DNA of 64,000 nt from Strigamia acuminata (GCA_949358305.1 OX442314.1:23677060-23741059); one strand, 5' to 3'. Positions 46,801-58,194 are shown, numbered from the stretch's first letter. The notes: generated by a model not told the origin, from the letters alone. A program made the numbers and translations.

Positions 46801-49800
46801 CATTCTCGGGTTTAGCGTCTTCCGCTTGAATAGCGCTTGTCAGCAAACCCACGGGATCTAGAAAAATAATAAACATTTATTAAAAGAGTTAACTAAAAAA
46901 TGTATAATTTTTTTGTAAATTTTAAAATAAAATTATTAGGTGCACACAATCTCTACTAGTAAAATTAATTAAATTCATGGTAAAATTTGACTGACAGCAT
47001 CGCACCGTCAATATACATAGATTCAATACTGTGACTCTGGGGCACCGGACTTTGACCCCTGCTCTAAGTCCACTTCCCTACCATAAGGGGGGACCCCATT
47101 AATGTAATGGATTTACGGATTGGCTCTCGTAAATCTACATTGTTCGCCATCTTGTTTGACCTGTAATAAATTAGTATTTTGCTGTTTTCTAACATGCACA
47201 TACGTAACTGACTCACAAGAACAAAATAATGTTTGATAATTTATTTCTACTTTTCATGTATTATCCAAGTATTATCTATACCTGCAACATCTTTCAACAG
47301 GTTATTCGATGATGCTATTGATGCAGCGGATGCAGCGGATTCAGCGGGTGCAGCGGGTGCAGCGGGTGCAGCGGATGCAGCGGAATTGAAAGCAGGATCG
47401 ATTTTAGCCGATGTTGCTATTGATGCTATTCCAACGGATTTGGAATCAGAACCAATTTTAATATTTATACCTCTTCCAAGTACATTATTGGTACTAGCTT
47501 CTCGCGCTTGAATAGCACTTGTCAGCAAAGCCAGCGGATCTAGAAAAATAAGAAACATTTATTAAAAGAGTTTACTAAAAAAATGTATAATTTTTAATTT
47601 GTAGATTTTAAAATAAAATTATTAGGTGCACACAATCTCTACTAGTAAAATTAATTAAAGTTATGATAAAATTTGGCTGACAGCATCGCGCCGTCAATAT
47701 TCAGTACAAAATAATGTTTAATAATTTATTTCTACTTTTCGTGGATTATCCAAATATTATCTTTACCTGAAACACCTTTCAACAAGTTACTCGAATCAGA
47801 ATCCGTTTTAATATTTATTCCTCTTCCAAGTATATCATCGGTACTACCTAGTTTCGCTTGTATAGCACTTGTCAGCAAAGTCACCGGAGCTAGAAAAATA
47901 ATAAACATTCATTAAAAGAGTTTATTGAAAAATGAATAATTTGTAATTTTTAAATTTAAAAAAAAAAATAATTACTCTTGGCTTTAGCTTCTCGCGCTTC
48001 AATAGCACTAGTCAGCAAAGCCTCCGGATCTAGAAAAATAATAAACTTTTATTACAAGAGAATAATAAAAAATGTATAATTTTTAATTTGAGGAGTTTAA
48101 ATTAAAATAATTATGTACACCAAATCTCTACTAGCAAAATTAATTAAATTCATGGCGAAATTTGGGGACAGCATCGCACTGTCAATATAAATAACTTCAA
48201 TACAAAATAAAATTTTATGCGTTCTTTCTACTCTACATGGATTATCCAAAAATTATCTATACCTGAGACGCCTTTCAACAGGTTAGTCGATGTTGCTAGT
48301 GATGCTATTCCAACGGAATTGGGATCAGAACCCAATTTAATATTTATACCTCTTCCAAGTACATTATCGTTTCCAGCTGCTCGCGCTTGAATAGCATTTT
48401 GCAGCAAAGCCAACGGATCTAGAAAAACAATAAATTTTTATTAAAAGAGAATATTAAAAAATGTATAATTTTTAATTTGAGGATTTTAAAATAAAATGAT
48501 TATGTACCCAAAATCTCTACTAGTAAAATTAATTAAATATATGGGAAAATTTGGACGACGGCATCGCATTGTCAATATAAATAAATTCAATACTAAAGGA
48601 TATTTTATGCATTCTTTATACTCTACATGGATTATCCAAGTATTATCTACCTGAGATGCCTTGCACATCGGTCTCTGGAATTTTCTTAAATAGTAGAAAT
48701 ATATTGATAATTACAAATAGGCAACTACAATACATTAAGTTAGTTACTTTTTGTGACTCGGAATTTGGATTCGATTTACTACTTCCTAACTCTGTATTGT
48801 ATAAACATTTATTATGCGTTCTTCTATTTTTAGTTGATTACTTAAGTGTTATCTATACCTGAGCCGCCTTTGTTCGTGTTCATCCGTAATGAATTTCCAC
48901 CCCCGTCTCCATGATGACTTTTCTTAAACATTAGAAATAAATTTATTAAGAAATTAGCAACTACAACATACTCGTATATAATTAATTAGGTACTTTTTTT
49001 GATCTACCGCCTAATCCTAAAAGCAAAAAAAATTGTTAAAAACATTATTAATATCTTTGTGTTGTACTGCCAATACTCACCATCACCAAACTTTTTTTTA
49101 ATTCGATCTTTTGCACTGGCCAACTAGTTAAACAAATATACAAATGTATATAAATATAAAAAAAATTAAAATTATATTTTATACTTACCGCGCCTTTAAT
49201 TCCTGCTAGTGGTGAGAATTTGCCACCTGCACCAAAAATGTATTACTCGATTTACTTTTATTAAAATGTTTATTTGTATTGTACAATACATACCTTTCGG
49301 TTTATCCTGCTTAAAAAAAAGTTACAAAATAAATTAAAGTCATATATTAATACTGTCCATGTTGTATTATATTTACGCCTTTATCTACAGCAGCAACATC
49401 TGGTGTGCCAGTTGGTACTACGGGTGTTTCTGGTGCACTTGCCTTAGCACCGAGTGGCCCTGCCAGACCATAATCTTGTCGTTAAAGTTATATACGCTAC
49501 TTACTTTCATACCACATTCGAGAGAAAAAAACCATTTAGCTATTTCCACTCAAATTTGGTTGATCCCCTTGAATCTCACAATTGAACATAATGGAGCCAT
49601 TCGGCCCCGCATTAAAGACCCAATATTTTGCAAAGGGGGCCCCAAACAAAAATAAAAATCAACATGTCCAAACTAACTGGGCCCTGCAATTGCTAATGCC
49701 GGTCCTATTTTTAGCTTACCAAAATTTTCTTTGTCACCGGGTTGGGGGTCAGCTCCTACAGCCTGTCGATTAATTTTCAGAATATATTCACCGTATTATT

Positions 49801-49874
49801 TCAATTTACGTATTTACCTGCAATAGAAGAATCGTTGGAATTACTGAGGAGAGAAGCCATGATATTTTAAACAT
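43884..49874 (-). CDS. Secreted protein built from tandemly duplicated exons, family unknown
   Basis: About 22 exons with one consistent phase path, predicted 765 residues. Exon 1 (49874-49818) is a signal peptide (MFKISWLLSSVIPTILLLQ). Then 49442-49377 (Pro/Thr/Ala-rich), 49309-49294, 49226-49189, 49123-49081, 49016-48994 (a weak GTACCT donor) and 48922-48859 (GGG-rich). Thirteen repeat exons follow, all phase 1 to 1: 48418-48263, 48029-47976, 47889-47767, 47539-47282, 46857-46744, 46510-46460, 46376-46248, 46014-45961, 45876-45766, 45523-45383, 45157-45056, 44822-44781 and 44697-44590. Long repeats read DP-x-ALL-x-SAIQAR, then N-x-LGRGINIK and NLLKGVSG; short ones hold only the first block. 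Exon 44483-44015 starts with the same block, then turns basic and His/Ser-rich (EYSDSDSESSGTEEKHN). The last exon is 43962-43884. There are no cysteines in the repeats. An extracellular structural or matrix protein is a guess. The N-terminal exon 2 start is uncertain. Confidence 0.6.
44400..48425 (-). repeat. Tandem duplication array of exon plus intron units
   Basis: Exons and introns are both repeated, with long-exon starts 350-680 bp apart. Each unit shares the acceptor context AATGTTTATTATTTTTCTAG, the donor GTATAGATAA followed by TGGATAATCCATG, and an intronic block AATTAATTTTGCTAGTAGAG. A motif close to GACAGCATCGCGCCGTCAAT recurs in nine introns, at about 44960, 45295, 45670, 46152, 46648, 46993, 47679, 48167 and 48557. 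The array grew by unequal exchange, with later loss of the second half of the exon in four short units. Confidence 0.85.
47030..47217. mobile_element. Putative short solo LTR inside the repeat array
   Basis: One intron of the array is interrupted by 188 bp that the other introns lack. The insert begins TGTGACTCTGGGGCACC and ends AACTGACTCACA, giving TGTGA...TCACA ends. It contains AATAAA near 47166. The flanks AATAC and AGAAC are a poor 5-bp match. An LTR-retrotransposon relic fits; a different small element is possible. Confidence 0.4.
48651..48684 (-). CDS. Alternative junction exon of the repeat-exon gene
   Basis: This exon reads KIPETDVQGIS and, like 48859-48922, starts in phase 0 after a TTTAAG acceptor and ends in phase 1 before a GTAGAT donor. 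Because both enter in phase 0 and leave in phase 1, they cannot be spliced to each other in frame. They would have to be mutually exclusive, or this one is unused. Confidence 0.35.
49443..49817 (-). other. First intron of the repeat-exon gene
   Basis: It holds GC-richer phrases such as GGCCCCGCATTAAAGACC and GGGGGCCCCAAAC, similar in style to the patch near 19.4 kb and probably repeat-derived. In the same frame as the following exon the sequence just upstream reads DYGLAGPLGAK. An alternative acceptor at 49459, which would need a phase-1 partner, is therefore possible. Confidence 0.35.
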
Positions 49875-50540
49875 TGCTTGTATGATTTATCGAAAACGAA
49901 AGAATTAAATATTGCTTTGGAGTTTGGTATGTGCGCAATAATTTACAAAAATTGATTCTATTACATCAATTAATTTATTGCTTTCAGGATATTATTAAAT
50001 TAATTACAATACAAGTCCATTGTTCGGTATGAATAAGTTCTGGTTGCTAGTAATTAAAATGTAAACATATGAAAAGCTCAAAGTACATTTATTGCTTTAT
50101 TATGTTACTGTAACAAAACAAATTGCTAACATAGCAAACCAAGTTTACGTATACGTTAGTAGATGGAGACATATCATCAATAAGTTTAGGCTAAATTTGT
50201 CTTATTTGACTTATAAAATTAATAAAGACCTTTTGAAAAAATTAATCGGATGTGATGTAATTTAGGGAGTTCGACGTCTTTTGAAAAAGCCGCTTTATCG
50301 ACGCAAAAATTAGCGTTGACAATAAAAACAATTTATTATATCTTGCCAACAACACGGATTGTCGACGCATTTTGAGGCAAAATATTGATGTTATGCTTGT
50401 ACATTGATATCAGGGGGACACGTTCTTTCTAAGCTCCACAGTCAATGTGTGAATGGCGGTAGGTCGCCTCATGGCCAGGGGAGAACTATGGGACGTTTTG
50501 ACACCAATCACAATTAAAAACAACACAGAGAACACACAGT

Positions 50541-51014
50541 TTGAATTGATTATATCTTTATTGTAGTTGTCTAGGGGTCTAGGGGTCTAGGGGTCTAGGG
50601 GAGCGTTCACCATGTTATCGCTTAGGTCGCTGGGTTGCCTTTCAGCAACCAAGCCCAGTCCTGACCACGTGGCCGGATTACTTGCCTGCTGTGCATTGCA
50701 GCACGGCCCAACGGGTCGCTTCAAGTCTTTGCGGACTTGACAGCAAGCTCGCCTCTTATTGCGTATCGTCACCTTATCTCCAAGCACGACCAGTCTCTCG
50801 TAACCATGATTGTGCTGGGTCTCTTGTGGCGGTCTTGAAACAGATTGACCCCTTGCAGAATCCTCTGTTTCCATTGGCTGCCATGGGAAATCAGCTTCGA
50901 CGTTATGTCATAGAAGCTGCAGAGAATCATCTAGATTATGTTGCCAGTGCCAACTGGCGGCCAGTTGATCACAAATGTGGGCCTGCCATCAGTGGTATGA
51001 TTACTGATTATTAA
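50541..51014. other. GC-richer coding-like segment, unassigned
   Basis: This block is clearly GC-richer than its surroundings. The plus frame 50682-51014 reads NPLFPLAAMGNQLRRYVIE and then HLDYVASANWRPVDHKCG to a TAA. A CTTGCAG acceptor-like site (about 50856) and a GTATGA donor-like site (about 50995) border its best part. The minus frame 50587-50874 also reads protein-like. Four copies of the 10-mer CTAGGGGTCT lie at about 50570-50600, and a minus-strand AATAAA near 50557. It may be an exon or an inserted retroelement piece. Confidence 0.25.
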
Positions 51015-52440
51015 TAGGATAGTTATGTTTTCTTTAAACCAAATCAACTGCCAACCTGTTTTCAGTGGCAGAAAGTTGCTAAGGGAAATTGAAAATTGAT
51101 GCCATGATGTCACAGCCCAGCCGATCCACATCTTTCCTGCTTTTGTACGATCTGTGTGGTTTTTTGGTTAAATTTTGCCATTTTAATAATTTTAATATTC
51201 AATATTGAATATTTTTTTTCCCATTGGGCCTGTATCAATTTTTTGTGCACTCTTCTGACGTACTGGTGATGGCTGAGTTAACGTTTCCTTTTTCTTTGTT
51301 CTAAATTTTATTAAATTTATTTTAAGAATTATAACAGGATTTGCCTTTATATTTTATTTCAGTTTATTGCCTTGTTTAAAGGCTACTTTCTGACGACAAA
51401 AAAGTATAACATCAAAATCTACCACAATTTTAACAATAAAATATTAACAATAAATATTTAACAACAAATAGAACAAACGTATTGTCAGCTTACAAGTTAG
51501 TGCTAAATAAAACAATTTACACTATCCCACTTGGACAAGCTTAAAAAGGAATAAAAAAAAAATTAAAACTGATGTATACTGTAAGTATACGGTATGCTTT
51601 ATACTTACGCCTTTTTAATACTATTTCATCTAGCTTTCCTGCTGTACTTTCAATTGCTGTCTCACGGTTTAACGTTATACAGGCACTTACCAGGTCCTTG
51701 TTATTCCCACGCAAAATAGAATGCCGGATAAATTACTTTGCATCAATTTTTTGGTAGGAATAACAAAATATAGAAACTTGACCTTAAACCATATCTGCAC
51801 ATGAGCCAATCATTGCTGGATAATCTGTACAACTCCACAATTGGAATTAAAGTCTCAAAACAAAAGGCATCAATTAGAATTTGCATCAGCTAGCCATTGA
51901 GGGCAGCACTTTATGCTCTGTATGTAGATATCATGCATGCACACGCATGATGACTATTTATGTATGCCCATACTACAATCAGACGCTAGTCGTTAACCGA
52001 GAACATGCGTCTGACAATTTTGGCACTAGATGAACTGAATATTTTACTGTACTGCTTTCCTTTTTTGATAAAATTCCGCAAGATTTTCGGTAAGAAATTG
52101 TGAAATTTTACTATAGTTGCAAGAAAATTTGCAGAGATTTCGCTTTTTTGCAGTCAAAATTGCGACCAGAATTCGCAGCGTGATCACACAAGACGTTCTC
52201 TAAGATCAGACGAGATCTTTATAAATCTTGTTTTAGGAATACGCGAGGCCTAATGTGCAATTGACCAATTGTGCAAGATTTTGTTCAAAGTTATGCCCTG
52301 AGATCGAGTGAGATATTTTTCAAGTGTTGAGCAAATACCAGGCAAGATTTGACTGAATATTTGTTTGCAACATTGTGAGAGATTTGCATGAGGAGGCCAA
52401 GGGGAATGGCATGAAATTTGCCTCAAGATCAAGAAAGCAT

Positions 52441-52570
52441 GAGATTTGACTCACGATTGCACGAGATTTGACTCACGATTGCACGAGATTTGACTCACGA
52501 TTGCATGAGATTTGACTCAGGATTGCATGAGATTTGACTCACGATTGCATGAGATTTGACTCAAGATTGC
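52441..52570. repeat. Minisatellite, 22-bp unit
   Basis: Six near-identical tandem copies of GAGATTTGACTCACGATTGC plus two variable bases. Older, scattered copies of the same phrase extend several hundred bases on both sides. Confidence 0.9.
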
Positions 52571-54380
52571 ACGTGCGTGACAATTTTGGCTCAAGATTCC
52601 GTTCAATGACTTTAATACACTTAGTAATATTTTACTGTAACGCTTTCACAGCTGAGCTGACATTTCGCATGATTTTAAACAAAATTTTATGAAAATTTGC
52701 AGATTTCCGTGAATTTGCAGAAAATTTTGCAACGAGATTTCACTTCATTTGTGACAAGAATTAGCAAATTTGCAGGAAAAATTGCAACGAATTTATGCGA
52801 GATTTCGCGAAACTTGCAACAGAATTGCACAAGACTTTCTCAAAAATCAGATGAGATTTGACTAGAGACTTGTCAGTGACGAGCGGAGATTTTTTTGACA
52901 GATCTGTTCAAAGTTCCTCACAGAAGCATTCTGAGGCTGACCCCCAACCGCTATGCCACAGGAAAATTTCCTTGGAGAAATCCCAAAACTGCTACAGCCA
53001 GCTCTGCAAACCCCTAGGGTCGCTATTGAGATTTACTGCAAAAATATACGACACGATTGTGCGAGATTTACCACGAGATATAAAATGTCTCAAGAATTGA
53101 ACTAAAAACCAAACACGATTAGACATGAAATTTGTTGCAAGATATTGGAAGATATTTTGCTTGAAGATCGCATTAAAATTGCCACTCGCGAGTAGATGAG
53201 ACTTGCCATGTTTGGAAGATTCGCCAATTTATTGGGAAGTTGATTTACACACCTGAGTTTTTACTGCTTAAATAACAGTGAATTTAAAATTGAATTTTTT
53301 AATAATTGGATAAGACTATGATCATTATCCCATTTCTGACACGACATAAAGAAATGCATTTAGGTCGAGCATGTGGTATAAGACCGATCTTTATTCTCTA
53401 CTCAACAGAACAGGTGCCATTAGCTGTCAATCACATGATCTCCATGTTCTGATTTTACAAATCAATGAAATTTCTTGGTAAGTTTTATAACCAGAGTTTA
53501 AACTACCGGTATTCATCAAAATGACATCACAACCTGCTATAAAAAGCAGTAAATGATGGAAAACAGGAAAGCAAAATAATATTGGACGCACTCATTGTTA
53601 TTTTGTGTAAAGTGATAATGTATATACGTGTATATAAATTATCACTTCAATTTTATACCAGTAAACTAAAGTGTACTGGTAAATAAAAGTGGATAAATTA
53701 TCCAAACTGGTCTCTATTTTATTGGCAAACCCATTGAAATTAAGCGACCAGCAACAAAAAAACCACCACTTTACAAATTATATATTACTTTGCATGCAAA
53801 GGTGTATAACATTCGTAATGAAGTGGTTTGAAATCACAAAAAGTGATAAATTAGAATTTCTAGCTTTGAGGCCGAAATATAAGGTTCTGTGGTTTGTTAG
53901 TCAAAAACCCAACCTAGTTTTACTGCCTTTAACTGTATAAACCACAGAAAACCCAGTTAAAGGTATGTAGCATATGTTTTTATTATAAAAACATATTTAA
54001 TTAGACAAAGATGAGAGCCCAACTGGGTTGGGCACTTATCAAAGTATCACTTATCGAATCCCAATGTTTCTTAAATTAAGTGTTGAAAAACCGCAAATCG
54101 TGGAAAGCAGCAAAGTGAAAACACGACTGCAAAGTACTTCACGTTACTGCACAGATTTGCCGCTTTCCAAAATTTTTATTACACTTCAAGAACAAACGAT
54201 TAAATAGTACTTTTCCAGATAAAACTGCGATAAAAGCCACTCGAGAACATTACTCTATACCAAATACCATACCAGCGTTAGGGCCGAGGAGCGATCGGAG
54301 GTCAAATTTTATTTCGTCAGCCTGCCGATTTATTTTTAAAATATATTCACCGTATTATTATTTCTTTTTACATAAATTAC

Positions 54381-54428
54381 CTTCACAAGAAGAATAACTG
54401 AAGTTGTTAGCAACAAAAGCGCGAACAT
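54381..54428 (-). CDS. Duplicate signal-peptide first exon
   Basis: ATG to a GTAATT donor in phase 0 encodes MFALLLLTTSVILLVK, paralogous to exon 1 of the repeat-exon gene (49818-49874). The homology extends beyond the exon. AATATATTCACCGTATTAT follows both copies on the plus strand's lower side (about 49789 and 54340). CTGGTTGCTAGTAATTAAAA lies beyond both (about 50039 and 54620). It could be an alternative promoter and first exon for the same gene, since its phase fits the same second exon, or the only visible remnant of a lost paralogue. Confidence 0.5.
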
Positions 54429-55508
54429 TTTCAAAAATGTATGCATCGTGAATCGATATCACACAAGTTATAAATTTTGCTAGTGAATCCGCAATTATAT
54501 ATAACCTGCTGCTCGTTAAAAAATTTTACCGTCTTGTTTAACGGTTATTATAAATTTTATTGAAATAAAACTTCATTGTTCTCTAATTGTAATGGCTATG
54601 TGCAGTCCTGAAGTAAATCCTGGTTGCTAGTAATTAAAATTTTAAGTCTAATTTTTAAAATAATAAACCTATGGTAGTTGAAGATGAAGTTGTAATTAAA
54701 CTAAATTTAGACATGTTTTATGAAGGAACTTTATGATGTGAATGAATAATTAAGCTTTAATTTAATTTGCTTGAAATAATATGTCTGCTATATTTATTTA
54801 TTTTTTGTTGAAAAAAATAAAGTTGGTTTAAAATTTATAAATTTTCTATTGACAGCTCGTGCTAAAAAAGCAAATCTAGTTGAGGCCTGTGGAACAACGT
54901 ATGTTTCCAACAGAACACGAAAGGTTATGATTTTGAAATATTTGGTATTTTCTAGTTTAAAATTTACCAAATTAATTATTAGCAGAGCGTACTCACACTA
55001 CAACATCGCAAAATAACTTTCTAATCTCATCATTGCTGAAATGTCCGTGTTTAGAGATCTGTTCCCACCTAACCCTAATTTATTCATATGTATTATAACT
55101 GATCAATGTTCTATTGTTTCAGAGAAGTTGTCTGTCTACAGACAAAGAATTGTTGTAATATACTGCTGAACTGCACATGGAAGTTAAATTCTGTACTATA
55201 CAGAGGTATTGTAATAACTCATACTCATTGAATTCCTTTTTTTTCTTTTGATGGAAATGTTTTCATTTCACTTTTTTTGCAAACAAATAAAAAAAGAGCA
55301 ATAAATTAGAGTCAACATTGACAGTTTGTAATGAATTTGATTGTTATTGACACCTATGTCTACAAGTTTTCATGTCAAGTACACGTGTAAACAAATTTAT
55401 TCCATACTCAATATCTCAAATTATTGCAATTGTGAGTAATGGTGACTATTCATGAAAATGTCATTATAAAAAAGCTGAAGTTCCTGTCCACTTTCTCACA
55501 AATTCATC
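54429..55508. other. Intergenic stretch upstream of the astacin gene
   Basis: It includes the duplicated upstream flank of the signal-peptide exon up to about 54650, then AT-rich sequence up to the astacin ATG. A short frame at about 54857-54930 (ARAKKANLVEACGTTYVSN) is preceded by an acceptor-like TTGACAG but has no supporting partner. Confidence 0.4.
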
Positions 55509-57314
55509 ATGATTCATATCTATTTTATGGTTTTTCTTCTCGGCTTTATAGCATATCAATCGGAAGTAAGTAACTTATAATTTTTACTTTTAAAGATCAT
55601 TTCATTGATATTTTAATGTTTCTGAATTTAATAGTCACAAGCGGAAAAGTTACAATTGCCAGTAAGTATATATAATTAATTAATTTACACAGAAATTGAA
55701 TGGTTACAATAGATACATTATAAATATTTTTTAGCTATGGGCAATTTTGAAGAGAAATAGCAAGTTTGATGAGGATGGCTTTCGAATCTGGGAACAAGAC
55801 ATTGTCTTGCATGGAAAGAATAAAGAGAACGTTGCTTTCTCCGAAAGAACTGCGCGGAAAAACCTGAATTCCAGATGGCCTCAAGGAATAATTCCTTACA
55901 AGATAGATCCATCGTGTAAGATTTAAAACCCCTATTCATAGTATTTGCAAATGGTAATAAATTCAAACATTATAATAACAAATAGAGTTCTATATTATTA
56001 TACGAGATAAAAACCTATTAGTAAGCAAATTGGCACGCTCAAGGTTTTCCATCCGTATACGATGTCACAACTTGAATTTGTTACCATACTCAACAATCAA
56101 CTGAAATTGAGAATATTACCTCACAGTTAATTTCTTTATGTTTATCAAGTTTTTATTGATTTTTAGTAAACCAAAAAGAAAGTAGAAGTGCAATCAGTCA
56201 AGCCATGCAATTATGGATGGATAACACTTGTGTCGTATTTTCCAATTCACCAAATATACGTGATAAACCACACTTAGTGTTAAAGCATACGGGGACGGGG
56301 TAAACTTTACCTCAATTTTACTCTAGAATTTACATTTATATTTTTATCATTTCTTATTCTAGATGCAATTCTTGGGTTGGTATCTACGATGAACATACTA
56401 CCGATCAGACTGTATCACTTGATCAACCTGGTTGTTCAACATCTGTAAGTAATATTAATATCAAGAAGTAATATTAATGATCAAATACAGTGAGCAACGT
56501 GTGGTAGTATTGAATCAGAATCAGAAAATACAGTACTTCATCGCATTCACAGGTACCAGTTGTCGCCCACGAATTAGCTCACGCCATTGGATTATGGCAT
56601 GAACAAGATCGTTTAGACCGTGACACTTACTTGAATGTTTACAAGAACAACATGGGTGAAAACATTGTTTATTTCGAAACTGCCAATGACGATGTAATGA
56701 ATTATGACGTACCATACGAATATTCATCACTTATGCAATATTCACCAGATGTAGGTTAAGTATAAACCAATCGACTTAAATTTTACTTTCTCAAAATTTG
56801 ATACTCCGTATTATTGATATTTTGAAATAGGCTTACACCGGTAATGGTAAGCTTACTCTTGTTCCAAAAGATCCATTGGCTTTCCCATTAATGGGAGGTG
56901 CAACAAAGATTACGTATCTGGACTATAAATTGGTTAATCGAATGTATAACTGCTCAAGTACAAATTCTACAACATTTCATAAATAATCATGACTGTATAT
57001 AAATATTTTTTTCTTGGATTAACAGATAAATGCCAAAATCCCCCTACTTGTCAAAATGGTGGTTATGCCGCATGGAATAATCTAAAAGGCTGTCGATGTG
57101 AATGTCCTCCTGGATTTTCTGGTTCCAACTGCCAAACCAAAGTGCCTGTTGGTATGATTGAGCCCCCCCTCATCATTCCTCCTCTAAATTAGAGCAAAAA
57201 ATTATGTTTTCAGAACCTCCTTGCGGTGGAAGAATTACAGCTCCAACTCGGATTCAAAGTCCTAATTACCCCAATAATCATCCTGCAGGTCTGCGATGTG
57301 CTTGGCTCATTGAG
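55509..57314 (+). CDS. Astacin-family zinc metalloprotease with EGF and CUB domains (3' part outside window)
   Basis: Ten exons with consistent phases: 55509-55565 (signal peptide MIHIYFMVFLLGFIAYQSE), 55635-55661, 55735-55915, 56167-56299, 56363-56444, 56553-56750, 56831-56957, 57026-57151 and 57214-57314 are nine, and further exons must follow the retrotransposon. The propeptide region carries KFDEDGFRIWEQDI, then RWPQGIIPYKID opens the mature protease. The zinc motif is HELAHAIGLWHEQDR with all three histidines and the catalytic Glu. The Met-turn reads SSLMQYS. An EGF-like domain (CQNPPTCQNGGY, then CRCECPPGFSGSNC) and the start of a CUB domain (CGGRITAPTRIQSPNYPN) follow. The arrangement is like many invertebrate secreted astacins that process matrix or cuticle. 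The nine exons seen are intact. The last donor, GTACCG, is only 40 bp from the LTR element. Confidence 0.9.
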
Positions 57315-57354
57315 GTACCGTAATTACGCAACATATGCGAATAAATTTTACGAG

Positions 57355-58174
57355 TGTGGTGACCCAGTTGGATAAGTGTCCCCCCAGGGCGGATACTTGT
57401 CCTATGAGTCACTATGATTAAAGAGTCGTTCCCCCCCGAGTTGGCTCCACCTCCCCATGGCAGGTGTGTGCCCCGAGGGGGAGGAAGCGGCTGGTGGTCA
57501 GCCCCCATTGGTTGATCGCCGGCCCTTCACCCCACTGCATAAAAGGCTGTGTTTCCCGCCTAAAGACAGAACTTACACAAACGACACCAAGAACACAGCA
57601 ACTACCTCACCGTCAGGCCAACTTCAACTACAAGTTAGGATTGATCGAGGATCGCTGAGTAAAGTGCAAACTGTAACTCTCACGAAGTCACTTGCGAGCT
57701 ATTCCTGCGAAAGCACGAGAATAGCCCTTGTGAAATCACCCAGAATAATCGCCCAGACGATTATTCGCCGAAGTAAGTGTCCGAGTGCTTTGTAGGGAAC
57801 CCCAAAGTTCCTAGACGAGGCCTCTGCGACGCTAAACAAACCCTAGACAACAGGCACGGATAGAAGACTCGAAAGAGCATTCCACCGCGTCCGTGAAGAC
57901 GAATCCGTGACGAATTAACGACAACTCGAGACGCCGCCTTTGTTCCGCCGACCACGCGGAATCGACGACGCCATCTTGAGAAATCCTTTGTTCGACGCTG
58001 ACCACGTCGACTCTAGAATTATTACTGAGTGTATTTTAAAGGCATAAAGCCTGGTGAATAAATTACCTGTTTATTTACATACATTTGGTATTCATTTGGG
58101 TATTTACATAATTGATCACAGGTAAAGTATTACACGTTAGCGCTATTTAAACCTATACCAAGTAGGACGCGACA
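57355..58174 (+). repeat. 5' LTR
   Basis: It runs from TGTGGTGACCC to GGACGCGACA, with TGT...ACA ends, about 820 bp. It contains an inverted CCAAT box (CCATTGGTT near 57505), a TATA-like ATAAAAGG at 57539, and AATAAA at 58057-58062 followed by GT-rich sequence. This gives a plausible promoter and poly(A) signal. Open frames inside it are chance. Confidence 0.8.
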
Positions 58175-58176
58175 CG

Positions 58177-58194
58177 TGGGGGCCTGTCCGGGAT
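58177..58194 (+). other. Primer-binding site, tRNA-Pro-like
   Basis: TGGGGGCCTGTCCGGGAT lies two bases after the LTR end. It starts with TGG, as expected for pairing to a tRNA 3' CCA end. It differs at two adjacent positions from the well-known proline-tRNA primer site TGGGGGCTCGTCCGGGAT. Confidence 0.75.

Larger units (their letters stand above)
49875..54380. other. Intergenic stretch between the duplicated first exons
   Basis: It contains the coding-like patch at 50540-51014 and the minisatellite at 52441-52570. More diverged copies of GAGATTTGACTC-like phrases spread over about 52200-52900. Otherwise I see only short AT-rich open frames. Confidence 0.45.

Noticed and set aside
57457-57795. 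Open frame of 112 codons inside the LTR
   Set aside because: It lies in LTR sequence spanning the promoter and transcribed leader; no domain.
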